Positions 26,089 to 35,685 of a stretch of DNA of 64,000 bases are shown here, piece by piece. The notes under the pieces were generated by a model. That model saw only the letters and a list, made by a program, of their open reading frames with translations, did not search any database and was not told where the DNA came from. Each line of letters starts with the position of its first letter. Position 1 is the first letter of the stretch. The stretch covers positions 62,001-126,000 of the forward strand of contig JASJOS010000006.1 of assembly GCA_030068525.1 (NCBI GenBank). The letters are read 5' to 3'. The position numbers and the translations under genes were made by a program. The stretch comes from Xanthocytophaga flava (GTDB taxonomy: Bacteria; Bacteroidota; Bacteroidia; Cytophagales; 172606-1).

Positions 26089-28455
26089 CTACTCAGTTTT
26101 TAGGGCCTTGACTGGGTTGGCCAGTGCTGCTTTTACAGATTGCAGGCTGATAGTTACTACGGCAATTACAAGAGCCAGTAAACCTGCCAAAGCAAAAATC
26201 CACCACTGGACAGATATATGGTAAGCGAAATTTTGCAACCACTGGTGTACACTATACCAGGCTATAGGAATGGCTATGGCAAAAGCGATACCTACCAACA
26301 ATACAAAATCCAGTGATAACATGATAACAATAGTTCTAATAGATGCTCCTAATACTTTTCGGATGCCGATCTCCTTTATTTTACTTTCCGCAGTATAGGC
26401 TGCCAATCCAAATAGTCCCAGACAGGAAATAAAAATAGCCAGAAAGCTGAAGCAGTTGCCTAGTTTGCTTACTATCTGCTCACTTTTGTAAAGATTAGTA
26501 TATTCCTGATCTGAAAACTGATAGGTAAATGGAAAATTAGTATTCAGACTTTTGTGTAATTTCTCCAAACCTGTAAGAACATCCGGAGTTTTGCCTGCTT
26601 CTACGCGTATCAGAATAGTTCCCCAGCGCATATTCTTATCCAGGCGCATTACAAGTGGATCAATAGTTTGATAGACAGAGTTGAAATGAAAATCCTTCAA
26701 CACTCCGATGATTGTACCTTTATGAGAACCCCACCACAATGGCTGACCTATCGGATTTTGATAGCCCAGTTTTTGTAAGGCTGTTTCATTAATAAGATAG
26801 CTCACGGAATCTGTTCCAAAGTCCTTTGAGAAGTCACGACCTTCTTTTAACTGGAGTTTCATGGTTTCAACAAAGTCATACCCAACTGGTGTGTCTGAGA
26901 ATGAAATAGTCAGATTCGGATCTTTGCCTGGCCAGCTAATATCTGTAGTATGATGTTCCATTACAGTAGGTGATTGGTGCATACGTGAAATACTCAATAT
27001 TCCAGGTAGCTTGCTGGCTTCGGTTTTAAACAAATCATATTTCTGTATCAGTTCGCCTTCCATTGGAATATACAGAAGATTTTCTCTGTCATACCCCAGA
27101 TTTAAGTGCTGGATATAGTTTAACTGGCGATGCATGACAATCATACCTATGATAAGCAGAATCGAAAGCGTAAACTGAAAGACAACTAGTCCTTTACGAA
27201 ACAGGACTGATCCTGTATCAAATTTGAGCGTTCCTTTTAAAACACGTACTGGATTAAAAGAAGACAGAAAAAGGGCAGGATAACTACCTGCTATAGCTCC
27301 TGTAATAAATATAACTCCCAATAACGCAGTCCAGAAAAGAGGCTGAGCCAATGGAAGTGACAAGTGTTTGCTGGTAAGTGTGTTGAAAACAGGTAAGAGA
27401 ATCATTACCAGGAAGAGTGCCAGTACCCCTGCTGTTATAGTTAATACCATACTTTCACTCAGAAACTGGATTATCAAAGAGGGGCGAAGTGCACCAATTA
27501 CTTTACGAATACCTACTTCTTTAGCGCGTTTGGCTGAACGGGCTGTTGCTAAATTCATGAAGTTAATACAAGCTATCAACAGAATGAAAAAAGCCACAAA
27601 ACTGAAAATACGCACATATTCAATACGTCCACCATTTAACTGGCCATTTTTAAATACGGAATGCAGATATCTTTCGGAATAGGGTTGCAAACCAAGTTCT
27701 ACCCGGAGTCCTTTTCGTTTTTCGGTGTATTTGTAAACAAAATCTTTGATTTTGGTTTCTACTTTATCCGGGTCTATTTCTGGTCGTAGTTGAATAAAGG
27801 TAGATGGACTGGTATTCGTCCAGTTGTGTACCCATTTATTTTCTTTTATGTAGGCTGTCCAACTTCTGAGAAAATCGAATTGTATGGATGATTGTGATGG
27901 AATGTTTTCAAAAACAGCAGTAACCAAAAGATCTTCCTTATTTTCAAAGCGAATAGGTTTTCCAATCGCTTGTTCCGGATTTCCAAAAAACTGTTCCGCC
28001 ATCCGTCTGGAAATAGCAATACTACCCGGATCATTCAAAGCTGATACTATTGTTCCCTGAAGCAATGGATAACTAAACATGCTAAAAAAGTCAGACCCAG
28101 CAAACGAGCCTTCCATTTTTTGTATAGTATTGCCTGATTCTAAAGTAAATGTACGTACTTCTTCCATTCCTGTTGCAGATTGTATTTCTGGAATCACCTT
28201 TTTGAGTTCTTCTGCCAGTAAACCCTGTGTAAGATAGGAAGCTTCTGTTTTATCGACATAACATTGACGTTCAAATACCTGGTAGAGCTGGCTTTCATTT
28301 GCATGAAAGGCATCCATATCCAGCTCGTCCTTTACCCATAAGGCAATCATCAGACTACATGCCAAACCAAAAGCTAGTCCCAGAATATTGATAGCCGAAT
28401 AAGCTTTGTTGCGTACAAGGCTTCTAAAAGCGATTTTGAGATAGTTACGTAACAT
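26089..28455 (-). CDS. MacB/FtsX-type ABC transporter permease
   Basis: From MLRNYLKIAFRSLVRNKAYS (start 28455; the frame is open to 28683 but without family similarity) the protein has 788 residues. A first membrane helix is followed by a large periplasmic MacB core domain, three helices around residue 285-430, a second periplasmic domain and a final helix set with IKEIGIRKVLGASIRTIVIM. The motif KEVGIRKVIGALRPSLIIQF occurs in the first FtsX unit. Such permeases pair with a MacB-like ATPase and move lipoproteins, peptides or toxic compounds, or transmit mechanical signals. No ATPase gene adjoins it, which is common for these duplicated permeases in Bacteroidota. Confidence 0.9.
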   Translation of the reverse strand: MLRNYLKIAFRSLVRNKAYSAINILGLAFGLACSLMIALWVKDELDMDAFHANESQLYQVFERQCYVDKTEASYLTQGLLAEELKKVIPEIQSATGMEEVRTFTLESGNTIQKMEGSFAGSDFFSMFSYPLLQGTIVSALNDPGSIAISRRMAEQFFGNPEQAIGKPIRFENKEDLLVTAVFENIPSQSSIQFDFLRSWTAYIKENKWVHNWTNTSPSTFIQLRPEIDPDKVETKIKDFVYKYTEKRKGLRVELGLQPYSERYLHSVFKNGQLNGGRIEYVRIFSFVAFFILLIACINFMNLATARSAKRAKEVGIRKVIGALRPSLIIQFLSESMVLTITAGVLALFLVMILLPVFNTLTSKHLSLPLAQPLFWTALLGVIFITGAIAGSYPALFLSSFNPVRVLKGTLKFDTGSVLFRKGLVVFQFTLSILLIIGMIVMHRQLNYIQHLNLGYDRENLLYIPMEGELIQKYDLFKTEASKLPGILSISRMHQSPTVMEHHTTDISWPGKDPNLTISFSDTPVGYDFVETMKLQLKEGRDFSKDFGTDSVSYLINETALQKLGYQNPIGQPLWWGSHKGTIIGVLKDFHFNSVYQTIDPLVMRLDKNMRWGTILIRVEAGKTPDVLTGLEKLHKSLNTNFPFTYQFSDQEYTNLYKSEQIVSKLGNCFSFLAIFISCLGLFGLAAYTAESKIKEIGIRKVLGASIRTIVIMLSLDFVLLVGIAFAIAIPIAWYSVHQWLQNFAYHISVQWWIFALAGLLALVIAVVTISLQSVKAALANPVKALKTE

Positions 28456-28767
28456 AGTTGTAAAGGTAAAATAGATGCTATATTTAAAAAATGCCAGATG
28501 GTATTTTCTAAATTGCTTGATTGTCAGTCGCATCCATAAATGGTAGATGCTAAGAAATTGGTTGAAATTGTTGCGCAAATCCTTTGCCAATACGTATGCT
28601 TTGTCTGTAATTGGCTGATTGTTAGTAGATTGTGTATAGTCATCAATAAATAGGATGTTCAAAGTCGGACACTTTGTGTTCATTTATGGGTAAAGGTGTT
28701 AAGTTTCTAATTTGTTATTTAAATAGTATTGTTTAGGATAATTCGTAGTTTTATTCAGGTGAAATAG

Positions 28768-28775
28768 TATATTTG
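28768..28775 (+). promoter_or_regulatory. Candidate -7 promoter box of the hydrolase operon
   Basis: TATATTTG matches the Bacteroidota TAnnTTTG -7 consensus exactly and lies about 100 bases before the GH95 start. A clear TTTG -33 partner at the usual 19-base spacing was not found; the nearest T-rich block is at 28749-28752. Transcription would start near 28782, just before the leader hairpin. Confidence 0.45.
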
Positions 28776-28789
28776 CGAACCGCGGTTTT

Positions 28790-28831
28790 ATGTGTCATTT
28801 TTACATGTGAAATTGTGTAAAAATGACACAT
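28790..28831 (+). promoter_or_regulatory. 16-bp perfect hairpin in the hydrolase operon leader
   Basis: ATGTGTCATTTTTACA at 28790-28805 is an exact reverse complement of 28816-28831, with a 10-base loop. It lies between the candidate promoter and the GH95 start at 28876. It could be a palindromic operator, an mRNA-stabilising 5' stem or an attenuator; the sequence that follows (TTTGTGATTGTTTG) is T-rich but not a clean T-tract. Confidence 0.6.
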
Positions 28832-28875
28832 TTGTGATTGTTTGTCTCATACTATCTACCTATCAGAACCATTTT

Positions 28876-31332
28876 ATGAAACAACTACTTATTACCCTTC
28901 TATTTTTTACAATGACAAGTGGATTCTCACAACAATCGGGCTTAACTCTCTGGTATAAACAACCTTCGGGTGATGTTTGGGAAAATGCACTACCAATTGG
29001 GAATGGAAGGCTTGGAGGGATGGTATATGGAAATGTTCCGAAGGAAATTATTCAACTTAATGAGCATACCGTATGGAGTGGCAGTCCTAATCGCAATGAG
29101 AATCCAGATGCGCTGGCTTCATTGCCTGAGGTAAGAAAGCTGATTTTTGAAGGACATTACAAGGAGGCAGAGAAACTTACCAATCAATCAATTTTAACCA
29201 AAAAGTCGCATGGACAAAAGTTTCAACCTGTAGGCAATCTGGAACTAACTTTCAATGGGCATGATAACTATACGAATTATTACCGGGAACTGAATATTAG
29301 TCGGGCAGTAACAAAAACTTCCTATACAGTAGGTGGAATCACCTATACACGAGAAACATTCGCCTCGCTTCCGGATAGAGTGATTGTGATGCAACTGACA
29401 GCCAGTAAACCAAGCAGTCTTTCATTTTCGGTAGCCTATGCTTGTCCTCACAAAAGTTCGTCTGTGGTTACTACTGCATCCAACGATCTGGAACTTACTG
29501 GTGTTACCAGTGATCATGAGGGAGTGAAAGGCATGGTTAAGTTTAAAGGAATAACCCGAATTAAACTGAATGGTGGAACCCTTGCCAAAACAGATAGCTC
29601 TCTGATTATACAAGGTGCTAATTCAGCTACTATTTTTATTTCTATTGGTACAAATTTCAATAATTATAAGGATTTGAGCGGGGATGAATCTAAACGCGCT
29701 GAAACATATGTAAAGCAGGCTTATTCCAAATCGTTTGCCTCGTTAGTAAAAGCACATGTAGCTGCATACCAACAGTTGTTTAATCGGGTAAAACTGGATT
29801 TAGGGCCATCCAAGGCTAGTCAGGTTCCAACAGATGAACAGCTTAAGAATTTTCGGAATACCAATGACCCAGCGTTGGTTGTATTGTACTACCAGTATGG
29901 ACGCTACCTGCTTATTTCTTCCTCGCAACCGGGTGGACAACCGGCTAATCTTCAGGGAATCTGGAATAATAAGATGAGCCCACCCTGGGATAGTAAATAT
30001 ACTATCAACATCAATACTGAAATGAACTACTGGCCAGCTGAGAAGACTAACCTGACTGAACTACATGACCCTTTATTTCAACTGGTGAAAGAACTGTCTG
30101 AAACAGGCCAGGAAACTGCTCGTGTAATGTATGGTGCCAGAGGATGGATGGCCCATCATAATACCGATATCTGGCGAATTAACGGTCCGGTAGATGGTGC
30201 TTTCTGGGGCGTCTGGAATGCTGGAGGTGGCTGGTTGAGTCAACATCTCTGGGAGCATTATCTGTATACTGGGGATAAGGCCTTTCTGGAATCTGTTTAT
30301 CCTGTTTTAAGAGGGGCATCTTTGTTTTATGTGGATTTTTTAGTGGAACACCCTAAATACCACTGGCTGGTGGTGGCTCCGGCTAATTCACCAGAAAATG
30401 CACCAAAAGCACATGAAGGATCATCACTGGATGCAGGTACGACAATGGATAATCAGATTGTGTATGATGTGTTTAGTTCCACTATTCGTGCTGCTGAGAT
30501 TCTAAATAAAGATGCCTCTTTTGTGGATACATTAAAACAGAAGCGTGGGCGTCTGGCACCTATGCATATTGGTCAACACAACCAGTTACAAGAGTGGCTG
30601 GATGATGTAGATGATCCCAACGATCATCATCGCCATATTTCTCATTTGTATGGCTTGTTTCCATCCAATCAGATCTCACCTTACCGGACACCTGAATTAT
30701 TTGCTGCAGCCCGTAATACACTTATACAACGAGGCGATGTCTCTACAGGCTGGAGTATGGGATGGAAAATAAACTGGTGGGCTAAAATGCTGGATGGTAA
30801 CCATGCCTACAAACTAATTCAAAATCAGCTTACACCACTGGGAGTTAATCCGGATGGTGGCGGAACATATACTAACTTGTTTGATGCACATCCCCCTTTT
30901 CAGATTGACGGAAATTTTGGTTGTACCTCTGGTATTACCGAGATGCTGATGCAAAGTTCAGATGGAGCGGTGCATCTGTTGCCTGCTTTACCCGATGCCT
31001 GGCCAGGTGGTACTGTAAGTGGACTGAAAGCCAGGGGTGGTTTTGATATTGTAAGTATGGAGTGGAAGGATACCAAATTGGTAAAATTAGTAGTAAAGTC
31101 AATTCTGGGAGGAAACCTTCGTTTGCGGGTGCCTAATGAATTAAAGTTGAATAATGGAACGGGTTTAAATCAGGCTACAGGTAAGAATTCCAATGTGTTT
31201 TATCAGACGGAAGACACTCCTGCACCGATTGTTTCACCTAAGTCGACTATTGCACCACTTGCCTTAAAAGAAACTGTGTTATATGATTTGCCTACACAGA
31301 AAGGAGGGATCTATACACTGGTGAGTAAGTAA
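28876..31332 (+). CDS. GH95 family alpha-L-fucosidase (or alpha-L-galactosidase), secreted
   Basis: Start 28876 gives a signal peptide (MKQLLITLLFFTMTSGFSQQ) and an enzyme of 818 residues, normal for GH95. The N-terminal beta domain begins WYKQPSGDVWENALPIGNGR and VWSGSPNRNEN; the (alpha/alpha)6 barrel has NINTEMNYWPAEKTNL with the two active-site asparagines, PANSPENAP, and the C-terminal acidic residue in FQIDGNFGCTSGITEM. GH95 enzymes remove alpha-1,2-linked fucose or related L-galactose by inversion, for instance from xyloglucan side chains. It opens a three-gene set with GH51 and GH43 (gaps 55 and 13 bases). There is no lipobox, so it is periplasmic or exported. Confidence 0.93.
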   Translation: MKQLLITLLFFTMTSGFSQQSGLTLWYKQPSGDVWENALPIGNGRLGGMVYGNVPKEIIQLNEHTVWSGSPNRNENPDALASLPEVRKLIFEGHYKEAEKLTNQSILTKKSHGQKFQPVGNLELTFNGHDNYTNYYRELNISRAVTKTSYTVGGITYTRETFASLPDRVIVMQLTASKPSSLSFSVAYACPHKSSSVVTTASNDLELTGVTSDHEGVKGMVKFKGITRIKLNGGTLAKTDSSLIIQGANSATIFISIGTNFNNYKDLSGDESKRAETYVKQAYSKSFASLVKAHVAAYQQLFNRVKLDLGPSKASQVPTDEQLKNFRNTNDPALVVLYYQYGRYLLISSSQPGGQPANLQGIWNNKMSPPWDSKYTININTEMNYWPAEKTNLTELHDPLFQLVKELSETGQETARVMYGARGWMAHHNTDIWRINGPVDGAFWGVWNAGGGWLSQHLWEHYLYTGDKAFLESVYPVLRGASLFYVDFLVEHPKYHWLVVAPANSPENAPKAHEGSSLDAGTTMDNQIVYDVFSSTIRAAEILNKDASFVDTLKQKRGRLAPMHIGQHNQLQEWLDDVDDPNDHHRHISHLYGLFPSNQISPYRTPELFAAARNTLIQRGDVSTGWSMGWKINWWAKMLDGNHAYKLIQNQLTPLGVNPDGGGTYTNLFDAHPPFQIDGNFGCTSGITEMLMQSSDGAVHLLPALPDAWPGGTVSGLKARGGFDIVSMEWKDTKLVKLVVKSILGGNLRLRVPNELKLNNGTGLNQATGKNSNVFYQTEDTPAPIVSPKSTIAPLALKETVLYDLPTQKGGIYTLVSK

Positions 31333-31387
31333 CCTGTATTCTCAAATACTACATGTAATGATCTTATAAATACATCTGTTTTATCTA

Positions 31388-33457
31388 ATGAAAAGCCACC
31401 CCTTTACTTTTACAATGAGAATAATACCCGAATCCTGCAAAAGCAGAACAAGCAAAAAGAGTAGAAGACTTGTACTGAGTATGATTGTGTATTTGGCTGT
31501 TTCCCTGACTGGAGTAGCACAGTCTGCCAGACAACAAACCACATCCACAGGAAAGAAAATCAGTCCTACTTTATTCGGGTTGTTTTTTGAAGACATCAAT
31601 TATGCTGCAGATGGCGGACTCTATGCCGAAATGATACAAAATCGTTCGTTTGAATACAGTCCGGCAGACCGTAGAGAGTGGCATTCGCTTACCAGTTGGG
31701 AATATATTACGCCTGTGTTTTCCTACGGTTCACTGGATGTAGAAACCAATAAGCCTGTTCACCCAAACAATCCTCATTATGCTGTACTGACTATCGAACA
31801 TGTGGGACAGCCAGGTGTAGGGGAAAATAGCAAGGTTCCGGAGAATAAAGGAGTACCAGGTGTTGGAATTAAAAATCGTGGGTATGATCATATGGTTGTA
31901 AAAGCTGGAGAAAAGTATGTATTCTCTCTATTTGCCTGCCAGTTATCAGCGACTCCGGTTGCACTTACCGTAAGTCTGCAGGACCCCAGAGGAAAAATAC
32001 TGTCGGAAAGTAAGCTGACTGTTAATTCAAAAGATTGGAATAAATATACTGCTACTCTTACAGCTTCTGAACGAAGTGATAGCACATCTCTTGTTATTTT
32101 GGGTACTACGCAAGGAAAAGTAGGGATAGATATAGTTTCTCTTTTTCCGGAAAATACCTTCAAAAATCGTCAGAACGGACTTCGGGTTGATCTCGCTCAA
32201 CTGCTTGCTGATATGAAGCCAGCCTTCATTCGTTTTCCGGGTGGTTGTCTGGCTCATGGAGATGGACTGGGAAATATGTATCGCTGGAAAAATACTATAG
32301 GGCCTATTGAACAACGGGTTGAACAACGAAATATCTGGGGGTATCATCAGACAGCTGGTTTGGGCTATTATGAATATTTTCAGTTTTGTGAAGACATCGG
32401 GGCAAAGCCACTCCCTGTATTGCCTGCTGCAGTCAGTTGTCAGAATTCTGGTGGTACATGGCGTATTGGAGGTACAGGCCAGAAAGCAATACCTATGGAT
32501 GAAATGAAGGAGTATATTCAGGAAGTGCTGGATCTGATTGAGTGGGCGAATGGGTCTGTTTCGTCTACCTGGGGAGCTAAACGGGCCGCTGCAGGTCATC
32601 CCAAACCTTTCAATCTGGAATTTGTCGGTATTGGAAATGAAGACAAGATCACGCCTGAGTTTGAAGAACGATTTAAGTTGATTTATGATGCTGTGAAAGC
32701 CAAACATCCTGAAATCACTGTTATTGGAACTGTTGGACCATTTCCGGATGGAGAAGACTTTACCAAAGGTTGGAAATATGCCAATAACCTGACTGTACCT
32801 ATGGTAGACGAGCATTATTACCAGCAACCTGACTGGTTTGTCAGGAATCAGTACCGTTATGATGCATATGATAGAAAACAATCCCATGTATATCTGGGAG
32901 AATATGCTTCCTGGGGAAATAAGCTGAAAAATGCAATATCCGAAGCAATCTATATGACAGCCCTGGAGCGAAATGGCGATGTAGTGGATATGGCCTCATA
33001 CGCACCTTTGCTGGCTAAGAAAAATCATACTCAGTGGAAGACAGACATGATCTTCTTTGATAATGAAAAGGTTTGTTTGACTCCTAACTACTATGTGCAA
33101 AAACTTTTTACGGCTAACCAAGGCGACTACTATTACGATAAGATCGTTTCTAAAAACAGCAAAGATTCTACTTTGGCAGCTTCCTGTGTGAAAGATAGTA
33201 AAACAGGGGATATTATTCTCAAACTTGTAAATGGCGGAACTGCTTCTCAATCTATGAAGATAGACCTTTCAGCCTTTAAAAAGCTGGCCTCACAGGCAGA
33301 GAAGGTTGTGATCGCAGGTAATGCAGAGGCTGAGAATACACTGGAAAATCCCCAGGCTATTGCTCCTGTACAATCTAAGATCAAGGTAAGCAAGTCTTTT
33401 CAATACAATGCACCTGCTATGTCACTAACTGTCATTCGAATCAAAACACAAAGCTGA
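31388..33457 (+). CDS. GH51 family alpha-L-arabinofuranosidase, secreted
   Basis: The 689-residue protein has an extended N-terminus with a hydrophobic signal (LVLSMIVYLAVSLTGVAQ); ATG 31388 or 31415 may be the start. The mature part opens with ISPTLFGLFFEDINYAADGG and GLYAEMIQNRSFEY, hallmarks of GH51. A carbohydrate-binding-like insert (about 145-265) precedes the TIM barrel with FIRFPGGCLAHG. The acid/base glutamate is in GIGNEDKITPEFE and the nucleophile in HVYLGEYASWG; a C-terminal beta domain follows. It retains configuration while releasing arabinofuranose from arabinoxylan, arabinan or arabinosylated xyloglucan. Confidence 0.93.
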   Translation: MKSHPFTFTMRIIPESCKSRTSKKSRRLVLSMIVYLAVSLTGVAQSARQQTTSTGKKISPTLFGLFFEDINYAADGGLYAEMIQNRSFEYSPADRREWHSLTSWEYITPVFSYGSLDVETNKPVHPNNPHYAVLTIEHVGQPGVGENSKVPENKGVPGVGIKNRGYDHMVVKAGEKYVFSLFACQLSATPVALTVSLQDPRGKILSESKLTVNSKDWNKYTATLTASERSDSTSLVILGTTQGKVGIDIVSLFPENTFKNRQNGLRVDLAQLLADMKPAFIRFPGGCLAHGDGLGNMYRWKNTIGPIEQRVEQRNIWGYHQTAGLGYYEYFQFCEDIGAKPLPVLPAAVSCQNSGGTWRIGGTGQKAIPMDEMKEYIQEVLDLIEWANGSVSSTWGAKRAAAGHPKPFNLEFVGIGNEDKITPEFEERFKLIYDAVKAKHPEITVIGTVGPFPDGEDFTKGWKYANNLTVPMVDEHYYQQPDWFVRNQYRYDAYDRKQSHVYLGEYASWGNKLKNAISEAIYMTALERNGDVVDMASYAPLLAKKNHTQWKTDMIFFDNEKVCLTPNYYVQKLFTANQGDYYYDKIVSKNSKDSTLAASCVKDSKTGDIILKLVNGGTASQSMKIDLSAFKKLASQAEKVVIAGNAEAENTLENPQAIAPVQSKIKVSKSFQYNAPAMSLTVIRIKTQS

Positions 33458-33470
33458 GCCGTACCGAAAA

Positions 33471-35039
33471 ATGATGAACAAATTTTTAGTTGTACTCTTT
33501 TTGCTTGTTTCACTTGGAGTAGTTGCTCAAACGAAGCAGGCTCACAACCCCATCTTGTTTGCAGATGTTCCGGATATGGCTATTCTTCGTGTAGGGAATA
33601 CGTATTACATGAGTAGTACTACCATGCATATGAGTCCGGGTGTGCCAATTATGAAATCCACTGATTTAGTCAACTGGCAACTGGTCAGTTATGCTTACCA
33701 GACCCTGGCTGATATGGATGAATTAAATCTTACGAATGGAAAAAGTACGTATGGTCGTGGTTCATGGGCAAGTAGTTTGCGATACCATAAAGGAACTTAC
33801 TATGTTACGACATTTGCGCAAACTACTGGAAAGACCTATGTCTTCACAACAAAAGATATAGAAAAAGGTCCCTGGCAAGTAGCTTCTTTTTCTCCCTCTT
33901 ATCACGATCATTCCTTGTTTTTTGATGATGATGGCCGTGTCTATCTGCTTTATGGAGGTGGCAAACTGCGACTGGTAGAACTCAATGCAGATGCTTCGGG
34001 TGTAAAGCCCGGAACAACCGAACAGGTTGTTATTGAAAATGCCAGTGCTCCCGCCGGAGAGACTATCGGCTTGCCTTGTGAAGGTTCACAGCTATTCAAG
34101 GTCAACGGGAAATATTATCTGTTTAATATCACCTGGCCCAAAGGAGGAATGAGAACCGTTGTTATTCATCGGGCAGATAAGATTACAGGTCCTTATGAAG
34201 GACGAGTAGGCTTACAGGATTTGGGAGTAGCTCAGGGAGGGTTGATTGATACACCAGATGGTAAATGGTATTCCTACCTCTTTCGTGATTTTGGTGCTGT
34301 AGGACGTATTCCTTATCTGGTTCCTGTCAAATGGGAAAATGGCTGGCCTGTGTTGGGAGACAATGGTAAAGTACCTGAGGTCCTTGACCTACCTGCCAAT
34401 AAGAGCTTAATTCCAGGTATTGTAGCATCTGACGATTTTACACGTAAAAAAGGTGAGCCTGCATTACCATTGGTATGGCAATGGAACCATAATCCGGATA
34501 ATACACTGTGGTCTGTTATGGAACATAACGGCTATCTGCGACTTAAAACGGGACGTATTGATTCTTCTTTTCTCTTGGCCAGAAACACACTGACACAACG
34601 AACCATTGGACCAGAATGTGCTGGTTCTACGAAGATGGATGTCACTCAAATGAGAGAAGGAGACTTTGCCGGATTGAGTCTGCTACAGAAAAACTATGGT
34701 TTGGTAGGAGTTAGAGTTAAAGATGGAAAGAAAGAAATTGTTATGATTAATGCAGAATCTGGAAAGCCTGTTGAGCAACAAAGTATTCCACTTTTACAAA
34801 ATACTATCTATCTGAAAGCTGATTGTAACTTTATCAACATGACTGATAGTGCACAATTTTATTATAGTCTGGATGGAAAGTTATGGAAGAAAATCGGACA
34901 ACCACTAAAGATGAAATATACACTTCCTCATTTTATGGGATATAGGTTTGGCTTGTTTAATTACGCTACCCGGACTACAGGGGGATATGCTGATTTTGAT
35001 TATTTCCATATTCAGAATCAGATTGCACAAGAGAATTAA
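33471..35039 (+). CDS. GH43 family glycosidase (beta-xylosidase/arabinofuranosidase) with C-terminal beta-sandwich, secreted
   Basis: The protein has 522 residues and a signal peptide (MMNKFLVVLFLLVSLGVVAQ). A five-bladed propeller (about 25-320) shows the GH43 triad: base D in ADVPDMAILR, modulator D in YHDHSLFFDDDGR and acid E in LPCEGSQLFKVNGKYY. Residues about 335-520 form a concanavalin-like domain with FAGLSLLQKNYGLVGVRVKD and LFNYATRTTGGYADFDYFHI, common in GH43 enzymes acting on xylan or arabinan oligomers. Its start lies 13 bases after the GH51 stop, so the genes share one mRNA ending in the hairpin at 35064. Confidence 0.92.
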   Translation: MMNKFLVVLFLLVSLGVVAQTKQAHNPILFADVPDMAILRVGNTYYMSSTTMHMSPGVPIMKSTDLVNWQLVSYAYQTLADMDELNLTNGKSTYGRGSWASSLRYHKGTYYVTTFAQTTGKTYVFTTKDIEKGPWQVASFSPSYHDHSLFFDDDGRVYLLYGGGKLRLVELNADASGVKPGTTEQVVIENASAPAGETIGLPCEGSQLFKVNGKYYLFNITWPKGGMRTVVIHRADKITGPYEGRVGLQDLGVAQGGLIDTPDGKWYSYLFRDFGAVGRIPYLVPVKWENGWPVLGDNGKVPEVLDLPANKSLIPGIVASDDFTRKKGEPALPLVWQWNHNPDNTLWSVMEHNGYLRLKTGRIDSSFLLARNTLTQRTIGPECAGSTKMDVTQMREGDFAGLSLLQKNYGLVGVRVKDGKKEIVMINAESGKPVEQQSIPLLQNTIYLKADCNFINMTDSAQFYYSLDGKLWKKIGQPLKMKYTLPHFMGYRFGLFNYATRTTGGYADFDYFHIQNQIAQEN

Positions 35040-35063
35040 TACTTCAATTTTATTGAGGGAAAT

Positions 35064-35112
35064 AAAAACATAAGTAGATGGAAGTTGCTTATTTCTATCT
35101 GCTTATGTTTTT
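35064..35112 (+). terminator. Terminator of the glycoside hydrolase operon
   Basis: AAAAACATAAG with TAGATGGAA (from 35064) pairs with TTTCTATCTG and CTTATGTTTTT (to 35112), with one mismatch and one wobble. It lies 25 bases after the GH43 stop and faces the minus-strand gene ending at 35147, so it may serve both. Confidence 0.8.
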
Positions 35113-35146
35113 GTGTTGGGTAGTTGATTAAAAGAATTATAATAAA

Positions 35147-35662
35147 TCACATTAGAGGAAATAGTAGGGTTTGTTTACCATAGACTGGACTCATGTATTC
35201 AATGCGATCTGGAAAGTCCTGGCGTTGCCAGGGTGGATCAATAGGTACTGAGTTTATTTTTTGCCCGTCTAATGTCATCAAGTACGCATCTAACTCGTCC
35301 TCAATCAAAACAAAATGCCCAATTCGCTCAAGCCAGGGATGACAGAATGCATGTTCATGTTGAACAGTCATTTTATTTGTAAGATTAAAAACTGCCCATT
35401 GATTGCCTGACCTAAAGAACAAAGTTTTTGTTTCTGGGATAAATAAAAAATCTTCTTCTGTGATAACTTCAGGACGATCTCGCCAGTCAAATTGAATCCT
35501 GACCATATCAGATATATTACTATTAGAATCTCCTTGAACAGATACAAAAGAAGAGGCACAAACTTTGTCATTATTGTACACTTTTTCCGAACATACTATA
35601 TCTTTATCCAAATTTTCTAATGGATAGAGTTCATTTTGTATAATAAAAGCTAGTCCATTCAT
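35147..35662 (-). CDS. Hypothetical protein (171 aa)
   Basis: The protein lacks a signal peptide and appears all-beta. Repeated strands such as DFLFIPETKTLFFRSGNQWA, VFNLTNKM and HFVLIEDELDAYLMTLDGQK suggest a partial propeller or WD-like fold. I do not recognise the family. It lies 23 bases downstream of the TPR gene in the same direction, so both are probably cotranscribed and could act together. Small all-beta proteins like this are also seen as immunity proteins, but no toxin gene is adjacent. Confidence 0.6.
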   Translation of the reverse strand: MNGLAFIIQNELYPLENLDKDIVCSEKVYNNDKVCASSFVSVQGDSNSNISDMVRIQFDWRDRPEVITEEDFLFIPETKTLFFRSGNQWAVFNLTNKMTVQHEHAFCHPWLERIGHFVLIEDELDAYLMTLDGQKINSVPIDPPWQRQDFPDRIEYMSPVYGKQTLLFPLM

Positions 35663-35685
35663 GTTTTTTCTTTGAAATAGTAAAA

